A DNA stretch of 34,755 nt from an uncultured Clostridium sp. (GCA_947426525.1 CANEEJ010000010.1:1-34755), one strand, 5' to 3'. Counted from the stretch's first letter, positions 17,854 through 26,497 are shown. The notes: a model not told the origin generated them from the sequence alone. A program made the numbers and translations.

Positions 17854-19075
17854 TTATTTAAATCTCTTTCCTTTATGCTTTCCTTTTCTCCTTTTGTCAT
17901 AATAAGTATTATTTTCTTCAAAATCCATTTCTACTCCGTGAACTATAACCATTTAAGAATTGCTCTTTTACTTTATCTTTTGGCATACTTTCAAAGTCTT
18001 CTACTTCTTCCTCATATTCCTCTTCCCACTCTTCCCACTCTTCCTCTTCTGTCTCATCTTCTTCATATCTTCTTCCTCTTAAAGCTCTTGGCATGTCATC
18101 ATAGTCTTCATAGTTTTCTTCCTCTTCTTCATTTCCATAAAAGCCAATTCCAGAATATTCTTCTGCCAAATTTCTATTTCTTCTTCGTATGATAATAACT
18201 ACTAAAATAATAATTAGTAGTATAATTGCTATCGCAATCCCAATTATTGTTTTTTGCTCTTTCTCTTTTTTCTGTGCTTCTTCCTTTGCTATTGCTTCCT
18301 GATCTACTAAGCTCTTATTGACTGTTACTTGGTAAGTAGCTACATTATCCCCATTTTTATCAGATACTAATATAGTAATAATATTTTCGCCTTCTTGTAT
18401 ATTATCATTTCCAATTACTTCAACAACATAATCTTCATCTGTTGGACTTGTTTCAATATTTAGTTTTACGTCTTCACCAATATATTTAACTGTATATTCA
18501 TATACATTTGTCTTGAATTCTGGTGTTAAATTCAAATTGTTTATCTTTAATTTTGCTAGTCCTTTTCCTTCTTCTTTTATTACTTGTTCTGCATTATCGG
18601 TATTTTGTGTTTTCTCTTCCTCATAATCCTCTTGTTGTATTTCTCGAATAATGTTGATGGTATATGTTTTCTTTGTTCCATCTTCTGCTGTTACAGATAC
18701 TTGAACTGAGTTTTCTCCTTTTTCCAAACTCTTTTTTCCTGTCCCTGTAATTTTTGCTTTTGCATCTTGTGCTGTTGCATACACCTCTACTGTCTCTGTA
18801 TTTTCTGGTACAGAAACTTCATAAGATGTCGTTCCATACTTAAATCCTGTAAAATCATGTGGTCTAATTCCTAAGTTACTTAAATTGGCATTACTTGATT
18901 TTTCTGTTGTCCCATTTTTACTAGTGTTGGTAGTATTGCTAATATTTGAACTAGTTTGTTCTTTTGTATTAGTAACAGTAGTATTGCTTTGTGTTTCATT
19001 TTCAGCTTGACTTTGCGTTACTACCATCCCCCATAATATTGCAAATATAGCTACTATCTTAATAATTCTTTTCAT
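17854..19075 (-). CDS. Cadherin-like beta-sandwich membrane protein (joined by +1 shift at CGG)
   Basis: This protein has a signal peptide (residues 1-24, ending near SQAEN) and a Ser/Thr/Asn-rich linker. Two cadherin-like beta-sandwich domains follow (about 67-145 and 170-255, each ending in a 'tYtv.v' strand). Then come one membrane span at about 275-297 with RRR, and a very acidic cytoplasmic tail. The zero frame stops at 17918 after an in-frame CGG (17938). Shifting +1 there replaces the last six residues with a 27-residue, strongly basic end (DKRRKGKHKGKRFK) and a stop at 17854, giving 406 residues. That removes most of the gap to nagZ. The function is unknown; a surface or envelope role is likely. 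It starts 13 bases after maf. Confidence 0.75.
17935..17938 (-). other. +1 frameshift site CGGA near the end of the cadherin-like gene
   Basis: The context is AGT TCA CGG AGT AGA. Skipping one base gives S-G-V-E-M-D-F-E-E and a basic C-terminal tail. There is no broken domain here, so the case rests on operon spacing and tail composition. Confidence 0.65.
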
Positions 19076-19088
19076 CCTTCTTTCCCTC

Positions 19089-19662
19089 CTATATATATTT
19101 TTTTATTCTATCATACAGCTTACTTGTTGATAAGCCAACTGCACTGTTAAAATCACCTACTACTTTTTCTACATGTCTTGTAAATTCATCTTGTAAAGAA
19201 AAGGAACCTGAACGATCTACGGCTTTTCCTGTATTTATCCATTTTCTAATTTCTTCTTCTGTCATATCTTTTATATAAATTTCAGTAATTGTACAATCTA
19301 CTTTTTCTATTTTCTTATCTTCCTCTTGGATAAAAACAGTCATACCTGTTAATACATTCACTTTTGAATTTCTTAGTTGTTTTAGCATACTTACTGCTGC
19401 TTCTTCATCTTTTGGCTTTTCATAAATACAATTGTCCTTTTCTACTATTGTATCTGCCCCTATAACAATTCTTTCTCCTTCTGTCTTGTTCCACACCGCT
19501 TCTGCTTTCTGATAAGACAACTTTTCAACACGTTCTTTTATCGGTAAATTGCTATCCATTTTTTCTTCTATTTGACTAACTATAATTTGATAGTCTTTAA
19601 TTCCCATTTGTTCCAGTAACTCTTTTCTTCTTGGAGATCCGAGATGCCAATATAATTTGCAT
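19089..19662 (-). CDS. maf: Maf-like nucleotide pyrophosphatase (joined by +1 shift at CGG)
   Basis: Maf proteins hydrolyse non-canonical or modified nucleoside triphosphates to monophosphates in the cytoplasm. The frame at 19089-19607 lacks the family's essential N-terminus. Reading from the ATG at 19662 and skipping one base at CGGA (19641-19638) gives MQIILASGSPRRKELLEQ, the classic Maf opening. The rest follows in frame: VIGADTIVE, KPKDEEAAVSMLKQLRNS, LTGMTVF, GSFSLQDEFTRHVEKVVGDFNSAVGLS. The joined product has 190 residues, the usual Maf length. It is the first gene of the operon maf, cadherin-like, nagZ, with an AAGG site and a strong promoter 33 bases upstream. Confidence 0.9.
19638..19641 (-). 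other. +1 frameshift site CGGA at codon 8 of maf
   Basis: The context is GCA TCT CGG ATC TCC AAG. Skipping one base gives A-S-G-S-P-R-R-K, the active-site signature of the Maf family. In the zero frame the product ends at TAA after 26 codons. Confidence 0.9.
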
Positions 19663-19694
19663 TTTTTTCCTTCTTTCTCTTCTAATTTTACTTC

Positions 19695-19723
19695 ATTTTA
19701 TCATTTGCCTTTTTTTTCGTCAA
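19695..19723 (-). promoter_or_regulatory. Promoter of the maf operon
   Basis: On the minus strand, TTGACG (19723-19718) is followed by a 17-base spacer and TAAAAT (19700-19695), with TGA in front of the -10. It lies 33 bases before the maf ATG and is divergent from the U32 promoter. Confidence 0.7.
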
Positions 19724-19738
19724 CTAATTTTATTTTTA

Positions 19739-19769
19739 TTGTACAAATTCTTTTTTTTTATGCTATAAT
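19739..19769 (+). promoter_or_regulatory. Promoter of the U32 gene
   Basis: TGCTATAAT (19761-19769) is a perfect extended -10. A weak -35, TTGTAC (19739-19744), stands 19 bases before it. It is followed by a palindromic leader and then the gene start at 19857. Confidence 0.6.
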
Positions 19770-19780
19770 AAATATGAAAA

Positions 19781-19842
19781 CGGGACAGAGGGACACCCCT
19801 TTTTCGTCTCATTTAAGAGAAGGGTTGTCCCTAAATCCCTGT
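19781..19842. repeat. GTCCC-type palindrome in the leader of the U32 gene
   Basis: AGGGACA (19789-19795) begins one arm and AAGGGTTGTCCCT (19820-19832) is the other, a 13-bp near-perfect pair with one mismatch. Inside, TCTC and GAGA form a smaller stem. The outer ends, CGGGACAG and ATCCCTG, also partly pair. It lies between the -10 and the ribosome site, so the mRNA leader would be strongly folded. Confidence 0.6.
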
Positions 19843-19856
19843 TAAAGGAGTTTATT

Positions 19857-22346
19857 ATGATTGAATTACTTTCACCAGTTGGTGATTTTGAATGTTTAAA
19901 AGCTGCTGTCCAAAATGGTGCAGATAGTGTGTATTTTGGTTCTGATACTTTTAGCGCAAGAGCTTTTGCTCATAATTTCGGTCCTAAAGAATTAGAAGAA
20001 GCCATCCACTATGCTAAAATTCGTGGTGTTAAAACAAATTTAACTTTAAATACTTTAACTAAAGACACTGAATTTGAAGATGCTATTTCTTTAGCCAAGT
20101 CCGCTTATTGTGCTGGTATTGATGCTATCATTGTTCAAGATTTAGGTCTAGCTACTGAATTAATTCGTCTTTTCCCTGACTTACCAATTCATGGTAGTAC
20201 ACAAATGACAGTGCATAATTTGAATGGTGCTTTAGAATTACAAGAACTTGGATTTAAAAGAGTGGTTTTAGCACGAGAACTTTCTATGAATGAAATTGAT
20301 TATATTTGTAAAAATACTAAGATAGAAATTGAATGTTTTGCTCATGGTGCTTTATGTATCTCCTATTCTGGGCAATGCCTATTTTCTAGCATGTTAGGCG
20401 GTCGTTCTGGTAACCGTGGAAAATGTGCTCAGCCTTGTAGGCTTCCTTATGAATTGTTAGAAAATGATAAAAAGATTAACTCTGGTTATTTACTTAGCAC
20501 ACGCGATTTATGCAGTTTGGATTACATCCCTGCATTTGTCCAATCTGGTGTAAAATGCTTAAAAATAGAAGGTAGAATGAAGTCCCCAGAATATGTAGCA
20601 ACTGTGACTAGAATTTACCGAAAATATATTGATTTAGCCTTATCGAATGAACCTTATGTAGTTAATAAATCTGATAGAAAAGAATTAATGCAAGTGTTTA
20701 ATCGCGGTATGTCTTCTTCTGGTCATTTAGATAACGAACCAAATAAAAACTTAGTTTTTAAAGAAAAACCTAATAATATGGGACTTTTATTAGGAAAAGT
20801 TCAAAATTACAATAAAAACAAAGGTCTTATTACTGTAAAATTAAAAGAACCTATTAAAATTGGTGATACTATTTCTTTAGAGCATGAAACTGGTTCTTAT
20901 ACTGTTTCTGAATTAATGGAAAATCATAAAAATATTGTAGAAACACAAATAGGACAAACTATTATAATGGGAAGAATGAAAGGAAACATTTCTTGTAATG
21001 ATAAAATTTATAAAATGTCTTCCAAAGAATTGTCTACTTCTGCAAAAGAAAGCTATAAAAAAGAAGCTCGAAAAGTTTCTTTAAATTGTAAAATTACAAT
21101 TCAAAAAGAAAAACCTCTTTCTATTTGCGTTACACCTGCAAATTCGCTTCCCTTATATAAAAATTTAAAAATTGAATATACATTAGACGAACTTCCTATA
21201 GAAGCAAAAAATAAACCATTGGAAAAACAAACCATTATCAACCAAATCACAAAAACTGCTTCTACCCCTTATCAATTTAAAAAGATAAATATTGTTATGG
21301 ATGATAATGTATTTATTCCTAAATTAAGTATTTTAAATGAGCTTCGTAGAAATGTTTTAGAACAAGTTGAAAATTATGCCATTAAACGTTGTTCTCGTTC
21401 TTATCTTGAAAATTCTAAAGAAGAAATAATACAAGATAATGCTAGCTTTGAGGTAAAAAATGAAGTCCTTTCTGATATGAGAAATTACGTAAAAACTGAT
21501 ATTCACTTAACAAAACTGCAATCTCCCAAAATTTCTGTTTTGTTAAATAATCTACATCTTGACTTTGATTATTCAAATTTAAGTGATAATATTGATAATG
21601 TTTATATTCCCTTGAAATATTTTACCAATAAAAAATATGACTCTATTTTAAAGACCTTGAGTAAAAATTTCACCTTGTACATTTATATGCCAACTATTAT
21701 AAAAGGAAATTATAAAAATTTATTTTATGCTAACGCAGAAAATTCTGTAAAAAAATACGAAATAAAAGGATTTGTCATTTCTAATATTTGCAATATAAAA
21801 CTATTAAATGAATTATTTACCGATTTAGATAAATATTTTAAATTAGTTACCAATTATACTTTTAACGTATTCAACTTACAAACTGTTTTATCTTTGAAAA
21901 AGCTTGGTATTAGCCGTTTTACTCTTTCTCCTGAATTAGATAAAACAACTATTCAAAGTTTATGTGATTATCATTATTTACAAAAAGAAATGATTGTATA
22001 TGGAAGAATACCTTTAATTAATATGAATTATTGCTTATTAGGAGAAACCGACAAATGTTACCCTGAATGTAAGGCTCGTTGTCAAAACGAAAAAAATACT
22101 TATTACTTGAAGGACCGACTAAATATGAAATTTCCAATTATGCCTGACTCTACACAAACAGTAACCACTTTATTTAATAGTAAAATTACTTCTGTTTCAC
22201 CACAAGACTTTTCCATTAACTATGCCAGAATTGATATTTTAGATGAAGATATTTCTCAAATAAATCATATTGTTGAAACTGTTATGTTAGGAAAACGTCT
22301 AGAGGGAAAAGAATTTACAAATGGAAATTTAAACCGAAACATCTAA
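19857..22346 (+). CDS. U32 family protein, RlhA-like (23S rRNA hydroxylation or collagenase-like)
   Basis: This 829-residue protein has an N-terminal U32 barrel: MIELLSPVGDFECLKAAVQNGADSVYFG in pieces, GSTQMTVHN, FAHGALCISYSGQCLFSS, RSGNRGKCAQPCR and KIEGRMKSPEY. The cysteine pattern (GALC, GQC, KCAQPCR) is that of U32 proteins proposed to hold an iron-sulfur cluster and to act in tRNA or rRNA hydroxylation (RlhA, TrhP). Older annotation calls them collagenase-like peptidases. The long C-terminal half with another Cys cluster (CYPECKARC) matches the extended RlhA-like architecture. The start ATG is six bases after AAAGGAG. There is no in-frame CGG in its 829 codons. It is monocistronic and its stop lies at the edge of a 40-bp inverted repeat. 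Confidence 0.85.
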   Translation: MIELLSPVGDFECLKAAVQNGADSVYFGSDTFSARAFAHNFGPKELEEAIHYAKIRGVKTNLTLNTLTKDTEFEDAISLAKSAYCAGIDAIIVQDLGLATELIRLFPDLPIHGSTQMTVHNLNGALELQELGFKRVVLARELSMNEIDYICKNTKIEIECFAHGALCISYSGQCLFSSMLGGRSGNRGKCAQPCRLPYELLENDKKINSGYLLSTRDLCSLDYIPAFVQSGVKCLKIEGRMKSPEYVATVTRIYRKYIDLALSNEPYVVNKSDRKELMQVFNRGMSSSGHLDNEPNKNLVFKEKPNNMGLLLGKVQNYNKNKGLITVKLKEPIKIGDTISLEHETGSYTVSELMENHKNIVETQIGQTIIMGRMKGNISCNDKIYKMSSKELSTSAKESYKKEARKVSLNCKITIQKEKPLSICVTPANSLPLYKNLKIEYTLDELPIEAKNKPLEKQTIINQITKTASTPYQFKKINIVMDDNVFIPKLSILNELRRNVLEQVENYAIKRCSRSYLENSKEEIIQDNASFEVKNEVLSDMRNYVKTDIHLTKLQSPKISVLLNNLHLDFDYSNLSDNIDNVYIPLKYFTNKKYDSILKTLSKNFTLYIYMPTIIKGNYKNLFYANAENSVKKYEIKGFVISNICNIKLLNELFTDLDKYFKLVTNYTFNVFNLQTVLSLKKLGISRFTLSPELDKTTIQSLCDYHYLQKEMIVYGRIPLINMNYCLLGETDKCYPECKARCQNEKNTYYLKDRLNMKFPIMPDSTQTVTTLFNSKITSVSPQDFSINYARIDILDEDISQINHIVETVMLGKRLEGKEFTNGNLNRNI

Positions 22347-22452
22347 TTTGAGACAAAGGGGACAGGTCTTAACTGTCTCATTTTTCTTAAATAAAAATTA
22401 CTAAATATATAGAAAATGAGACAGTTAAGACCTGTCCCCTTTGTCTCAAATT
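22345..22452. repeat. 40-bp perfect inverted repeat made of two 32-bp elements between convergent genes
   Basis: Arms 22345-22384 and 22413-22452 are exact reverse complements. Each arm contains a 32-bp unit (22349-22380 and 22417-22448) bounded by TGAGACA and TGTCTCA, with an 18-bp asymmetric core carrying GGGGACAGGTCT. The cores point in opposite directions. The stops of the U32 gene (22346) and the RNHCP gene (22446) both touch the arms, so the structure probably also acts as a shared terminator. Confidence 0.9.
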
Positions 22453-22760
22453 TGTTTACTACTTAAATCAATTATCAAGTCCATATTATCATCTTTAGCT
22501 GTTTTATTTTTTCTAATTGCTCCACACTTCTTACAACGAAAAACAATAACATATCCCTTTTTACTGTCTATTTCTAAACTTACTGGTTCTAAATCCCCAT
22601 GGCATTGTTCTTCTCTGTCTCCAGGATTTTTATCTACATGTTTGGAATGCAAACAATAAGGGCAATGATTTCTACACGAATACCCTAGCTTAGGAACCTT
22701 TTGTCCACAATTATCACATATAAATTCTTCATCTATCTCAACAAAATTTCTTGATTTCAT
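22446..22760 (-). CDS. RNHCP domain protein
   Basis: This 104-residue protein contains the RNHCP zinc-binding domain. It has CDNCGQKVP, then the name-giving motif SCRNHCPYCLHSKHVD, then PGDR, CHGDLEPVSLE and FRCKKCGAIRKN. Three CxxC pairs plus histidines suggest one or two metal sites. The domain's function is not established; binding of nucleic acid is a guess. The last ten or so residues, after a long acidic-to-hydrophobic end, run into the inverted repeat that holds the stop. The start at 22760 lies between two palindromic elements and has AAAGGAGG upstream. Confidence 0.85.
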   Translation of the reverse strand: MKSRNFVEIDEEFICDNCGQKVPKLGYSCRNHCPYCLHSKHVDKNPGDREEQCHGDLEPVSLEIDSKKGYVIVFRCKKCGAIRKNKTAKDDNMDLIIDLSSKQI

Positions 22761-22778
22761 TCGCTTTCCTCCTTTTGA

Positions 22779-22810
22779 TGAGACACTCTAGACCTGTCCC
22801 CACTGTCTCA
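22779..22810. repeat. Third copy of the 32-bp TGAGACA/TGTCTCA element
   Basis: TGAGACA (22779-22785) and TGTCTCA (22804-22810) flank an 18-bp core sharing AGACCTGTCCCC with the copy at 22417-22448. It sits between the nucleoside kinase stop and the RNHCP start. Confidence 0.8.
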
Positions 22811-22811
22811 C

Positions 22812-24455
22812 CTAATGCTCTTTGAAACTTCCGCCTCCTAAAAATTCTTTTAGAAGCGAATTGGTTGGTACATATTCGGCTGGTATTGTTTTGAAATATT
22901 TTAATAGGTTGATTAGTCTTTGGGCTTCTGCATATTCTGGTTCGTCTTGTTTGATTTGTTCTAATAGTGGTACTGCAATTGCTTTTAGTGCTCCTAATTC
23001 ATAAATTAATGAGGTATTGAATATACTATCTGCTTGTTCTTGATATGGAAAGATATTTTTTTCTTCTCCTCGATTTACCATATGCCATGTTTTTATTGTA
23101 TGTTTGGCATCATATCCTCTAAATTGATTATCTCTTACCATTCTTCTAACCAATCTTGTGTCTGTTGTTGATATTCTATTGTATCGATCCATATTTAATA
23201 CTGTTAATGCACTAATGTAAATTTTATACTTTTGTTCTTTGGCAATTCGATTCGTTAATTTGTCATTTAAACAATGGATACCTTCAATTACTAGTAGTTG
23301 ATCTGGTTCTAATTTTAGTTTTTTTCCATTGTACCTTTTGGTTCCTACATGGAAATCAAATTCTGGTATTTCTACTTCTTCTCCATTTAGTAACCTTGTT
23401 AAATGATCATTAAATAGTTCTAAATCAATTGCTTCAATACATTCAAAATCATACTCTCCATTTTCATCTCTTGGTGTATCTGGTCTTTCTACAAAATAAT
23501 TATCTACTGATATGGTTACTGGCTTAATATGATTAATTCTTAATTGAATTCCAAGTCTTTGGGCAAATGTTGTTTTTCCAGAAGATGATGGACCTGCTAT
23601 TAATATCATTTTTACATTTCTATTTTGTGCTATTTTATCTGCTATATTAGCAATTTTCTTTTCATGTAAAGCTTCATCTAACATAATAATATCTTTAATA
23701 TTATCTTCTTCTACCGCTTTGTTTAATTTATAAATTGTATTTACATTTAAAATTTTATGAATGTCATCATATTCATCTAACGCCCAAGCTAATTTCTTAG
23801 TTTGTATTAACTTTGGTAATTGCCCTGGCTTATCAGAGCTTGGATATCTTACTAAAAATCCATCTTCATATTTTATAATTTCAAATATTTTTGTAATTCC
23901 AGTTCGATTGGCAATTGTTCCATAACAATAGTTATAATAATTTTCACAATAATACATAAAAACCTCTTGATTTTCTAACAAATCAAATTGTAATCTTCCT
24001 TTAGATACATGATTTTTCTCATAAAATTCTTTTGCTTGCTCACGTGTCATAACCACTTGTTTAATTGGTAAATCCCTTTGTACAATTTGATGCATTTTCT
24101 CATTCAACTGTTGTATCAATTCTTCTGTTATTTCTGTGTTTTCTAACTCACAAAACATAGAATTTGGTAATTGATAATTTACTATCATCTTTTTGTCTGG
24201 GCATACTTCTTCCACTGCTTTTCCTAAAATATAAATAATCGTTCTTCTATAAATTTTAGTTCCCTCTTTTGAAGCAATATCAATTAATTTAACCTCACCA
24301 TCTTGTTTTAGCTCATATTCTAAATTAACATACTGATTATTAAAAATAGCTCCAATGACTGGATACTCATTTTTTTCTATTTCCTCTTTTAATAATTCTT
24401 GTATTGTTATTTCCTTTTCACTTTCTAACACTTTATCTTGATATTGTATTTTCAT
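22812..24455 (-). CDS. Nucleoside kinase (TGS plus uridine kinase/phosphoribulokinase domain)
   Basis: This 547-residue protein starts with a TGS-like domain (about 1-65), followed by a segment resembling the second additional domain of threonyl-tRNA synthetase (FYEKNHVSKGRLQF...). It then has a P-loop kinase domain of the uridine kinase/PRK type: LIAGPSSSGKTTFAQRL (Walker A), SVDNYFVERPDTPRDENGEY, IPEFDFHVGTKRY and LLVIEGIHCLN. This architecture is annotated as nucleoside kinase in Clostridia. The natural substrate, uridine or another nucleoside, is not determined by sequence. It has its own promoter 20 bases upstream and AAGGAGG before the ATG. Confidence 0.88.
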   Translation of the reverse strand: MKIQYQDKVLESEKEITIQELLKEEIEKNEYPVIGAIFNNQYVNLEYELKQDGEVKLIDIASKEGTKIYRRTIIYILGKAVEEVCPDKKMIVNYQLPNSMFCELENTEITEELIQQLNEKMHQIVQRDLPIKQVVMTREQAKEFYEKNHVSKGRLQFDLLENQEVFMYYCENYYNYCYGTIANRTGITKIFEIIKYEDGFLVRYPSSDKPGQLPKLIQTKKLAWALDEYDDIHKILNVNTIYKLNKAVEEDNIKDIIMLDEALHEKKIANIADKIAQNRNVKMILIAGPSSSGKTTFAQRLGIQLRINHIKPVTISVDNYFVERPDTPRDENGEYDFECIEAIDLELFNDHLTRLLNGEEVEIPEFDFHVGTKRYNGKKLKLEPDQLLVIEGIHCLNDKLTNRIAKEQKYKIYISALTVLNMDRYNRISTTDTRLVRRMVRDNQFRGYDAKHTIKTWHMVNRGEEKNIFPYQEQADSIFNTSLIYELGALKAIAVPLLEQIKQDEPEYAEAQRLINLLKYFKTIPAEYVPTNSLLKEFLGGGSFKEH

Positions 24456-24475
24456 AATCTTCCTCCTTCTTAATG

Positions 24476-24504
24476 ATTTTAACGTAAATACTAATATTAG
24501 TCAA
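24476..24504 (-). promoter_or_regulatory. Promoter of the nucleoside kinase gene
   Basis: On the minus strand, TTGACT (24504-24499), a 17-base spacer and TAAAAT (24481-24476) stand 20 bases before the ATG. Confidence 0.7.
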
Positions 24505-24564
24505 CTTGTTATATTTTAATTTTTTGTGGATATACTTTTATTATAGGAAAAGGAGGTATGGTTG

Positions 24565-24747
24565 ATGAATTTGGAAAGAATTTATACCGTTTTAAATAAT
24601 GATGAGAAATTTGATATTTTTTATGATAATCGCCCTGTTTGGGTTCAAGGCTTAAATGAGAATACAGAAATGGCAAAAGTTGGTTTTGTAGATAATTTTG
24701 AGGAAAAAGATGTTTTTATTAGTGATTTATATGAGAAAACTCTATAA
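24565..24747 (+). CDS. sspH: Small acid-soluble spore protein, H type
   Basis: This 60-residue protein resembles the H-type SASP family: MNLERIYTVLNNDEKFDIFY, then RPVWVQGLNEN, then a short acidic end. The PVW[VI]QG block in the middle is the family mark. SASPs are made in the forespore and protect spore DNA or fill the core. The ATG at 24565 is eight bases after AGGAGG. An ATG at 24558 is in another frame and gives only a short peptide. It is a single gene closed by a strong hairpin, with no obvious sigma-A promoter, as expected for a forespore-controlled gene. Confidence 0.8.
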   Translation: MNLERIYTVLNNDEKFDIFYDNRPVWVQGLNENTEMAKVGFVDNFEEKDVFISDLYEKTL

Positions 24748-24790
24748 AAAAGATACTTAGTTTATTATAAAATAAACTAGGTATCTTTTT
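24746..24790. terminator. Bidirectional terminator between convergent genes
   Basis: A 20-bp stem with one G-T pair (24746-24766 with 24771-24790) and A5/T5 ends lies between the spore protein gene and the convergent membrane protein gene. It can serve both. Confidence 0.85.
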
Positions 24791-24796
24791 ATATTC

Positions 24797-25249
24797 TTAT
24801 TTTGTTATAATAAAATCATGTACCTTTTCTATTTCATAAGTAGCACTTGTACTGATTTTCATACTTTTTCCTGGTTGTAATTCTCCAATATAGGCATCTA
24901 TCGTCTTAACTTCGTTTCCTTGTTCATCTACCATTTTTACTTTAACAGGATATCCTCCTTGTTTCGTTTCTGAAGTATTGGTTACAGTTGCTATTAATAA
25001 AGTTTCTTTCTCTGTTTCTGTTAATTGAATATTACTAATTTCCATTCCTTCAAATTTTTTCGTTTCATGTAGCTTATCACTTACATTTAAAACGGTTCCA
25101 TCTTCTAATACGGTTGAAGAGCTTTCCTCTACAGCTTCTGTTTTTACCTCTTCTTGTTTTTTACCACTTTTCACTATAATTGTTATGATAATAACAACAA
25201 TTGTAATCGCTACTAATATGGCTATCAGCGTTTTTTCTTTATCTTTCAT
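24797..25249 (-). CDS. Small membrane-anchored protein with an FxLYD-like immunoglobulin fold
   Basis: This 150-residue protein has a short charged N-terminus (MKDKEK), one hydrophobic segment at about 7-26, a Lys/Glu/Ser linker, and a beta-rich domain (about 65-150) containing FEGMEISNIQLTETEKETLLIATVTN and GELQPGKSMKISTSATY. The 'novel strand, difference from baseline, proportional target' pattern recalls FxLYD and similar domains of extracytoplasmic proteins in Firmicutes. Family membership is tentative. It would be anchored with its domain outside. It is monocistronic and convergent with the spore protein gene. Confidence 0.7.
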   Translation of the reverse strand: MKDKEKTLIAILVAITIVVIIITIIVKSGKKQEEVKTEAVEESSSTVLEDGTVLNVSDKLHETKKFEGMEISNIQLTETEKETLLIATVTNTSETKQGGYPVKVKMVDEQGNEVKTIDAYIGELQPGKSMKISTSATYEIEKVHDFIITK

Positions 25250-25437
25250 TTTCCCGTTTCCCCTTTCTTTATTCTTTGGTATCTTTATTTACTGCCTGAA
25301 TTATATCAATTATTTATATTACTGTCAATCTTACTTTCTATTTTTCATAAATTTATTTTAATGCTATTATTTCTATCATAATCTACTTTTTGTTAAATAT
25401 AGTATAATAAATCATTTTTTTAAGAAAGAGGTTTTAC

Positions 25438-26496
25438 ATGCTTACTAAAACAAATATCTATGTCATAAAATTAAAAAGAAATTTATTACCAATGCTTTTT
25501 TTAGGATTTACCTTTTGTTTATTACTCTTTTCCAAAAGCAATCTTCCTGCTGTGAAATCTGGTTTGCAACTTTGGGCTACTTCTGTTGTGCCATCTCTTT
25601 TTCCTTTTTTTGTCGCAACAGAATTGTTAATGCACACTAACCTAGTTAGTTTGCTAGGAAACTTACTTAATCCTCTTATGAAGCCAATTTTCAATGTACG
25701 AGGTGAAGGTTCTTTTGCTTTTATTATGGGAATTATTAGTGGCTATCCTGTTGGTGCCAAAATTGCTAGTAATTTTAGACAAAATAATATTTGTAGCAAA
25801 GAAGAATGCGAAAGGTTGCTTAGCTTTACCAATAACTCTGGCCCCTTATTTATAATTGGAACCGTTGGCATTTTAATGTTCGGCAATACAACCATTGGTA
25901 TCCTATTGTTTATTACCCATCTATTGGCTTGTATTACCGTAGGTGCTCTTTTTCGTTATTGGAAAAAAGGAAAAAATACTTTTTTGACTACTTCTTCTAA
26001 TTTTATAAATTCTCCTAAAAAAAGTGCTACATTTTCTAACTTAGGCGAAATTTTAGCAGAAAGCATTACCAGTAGTATCTCTACTATTCTTTTAATTGGT
26101 GGATTTGTTGTTATTTTTTCTAGCATCATTTCTATTTTTAAAGCTAGCGGTCTACTAAATAGCTTTATAATTTTACTGTCACCAATTTTTGAATGTTTGA
26201 ATGTTGATACTGCTTTTATTCAAGGAATCTTAACTGGAATACTAGAAATTACAAATGGAATTAACACAATTTCTTCTATTACTTGTAAAAAGATTTCTTG
26301 GAATATTATCTTTGCCTCTTTTTTACTTGGTTTTGGTGGTATTTCTATACTTCTTCAAGTCTGGAGCATTACAGCTAAAACAGATTTATCAATAAAACCT
26401 TATTTGTATGGAAAACTATTACATGGATTACTTTCTGCTTTTTACAGTTACTTATTTATGAATATTTTCCCTTTTTTAAATTTTGATTTAGCGTGA
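25438..26496 (+). CDS. ylbJ: YlbJ-like sporulation integral membrane protein
   Basis: This 352-residue polytopic membrane protein has about eight hydrophobic segments. The nucleoside-recognition/Gate-type motifs of the YlbJ family are visible: ATSVVPSLFPFFVATELLM, GIISGYPVGAKIAS, LLSFTNNSGPLFIIGTVG and ITSSISTILLIGGFVVIFS. In Bacillus YlbJ is a sporulation protein made in the mother cell and needed for heat-resistant spores; its transport role is unclear. The ATG at 25438 has AAAGAGG upstream. A TATAAT at 25403-25408 could be a -10, but no clear -35 stands before it, so a sporulation sigma factor remains possible. It fits with dpaA and the SASP gene nearby. Confidence 0.88.
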   Translation: MLTKTNIYVIKLKRNLLPMLFLGFTFCLLLFSKSNLPAVKSGLQLWATSVVPSLFPFFVATELLMHTNLVSLLGNLLNPLMKPIFNVRGEGSFAFIMGIISGYPVGAKIASNFRQNNICSKEECERLLSFTNNSGPLFIIGTVGILMFGNTTIGILLFITHLLACITVGALFRYWKKGKNTFLTTSSNFINSPKKSATFSNLGEILAESITSSISTILLIGGFVVIFSSIISIFKASGLLNSFIILLSPIFECLNVDTAFIQGILTGILEITNGINTISSITCKKISWNIIFASFLLGFGGISILLQVWSITAKTDLSIKPYLYGKLLHGLLSAFYSYLFMNIFPFLNFDLA

Positions 26497-26497
26497 A

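Noticed and set aside
17733..17921. Separate 62-residue gene between the cadherin-like gene and nagZ
   Set aside because: Its frame mostly overlaps the shifted tail of the cadherin-like gene and the nagZ start. It has no ribosome site of its own and no family resemblance.
18000..18180. Long plus-strand open frame over the acidic tail of the cadherin-like gene
   Set aside because: It is a shadow of the Glu/Asp-rich codons and gives a Leu/Pro/Ser low-complexity product without a ribosome site.
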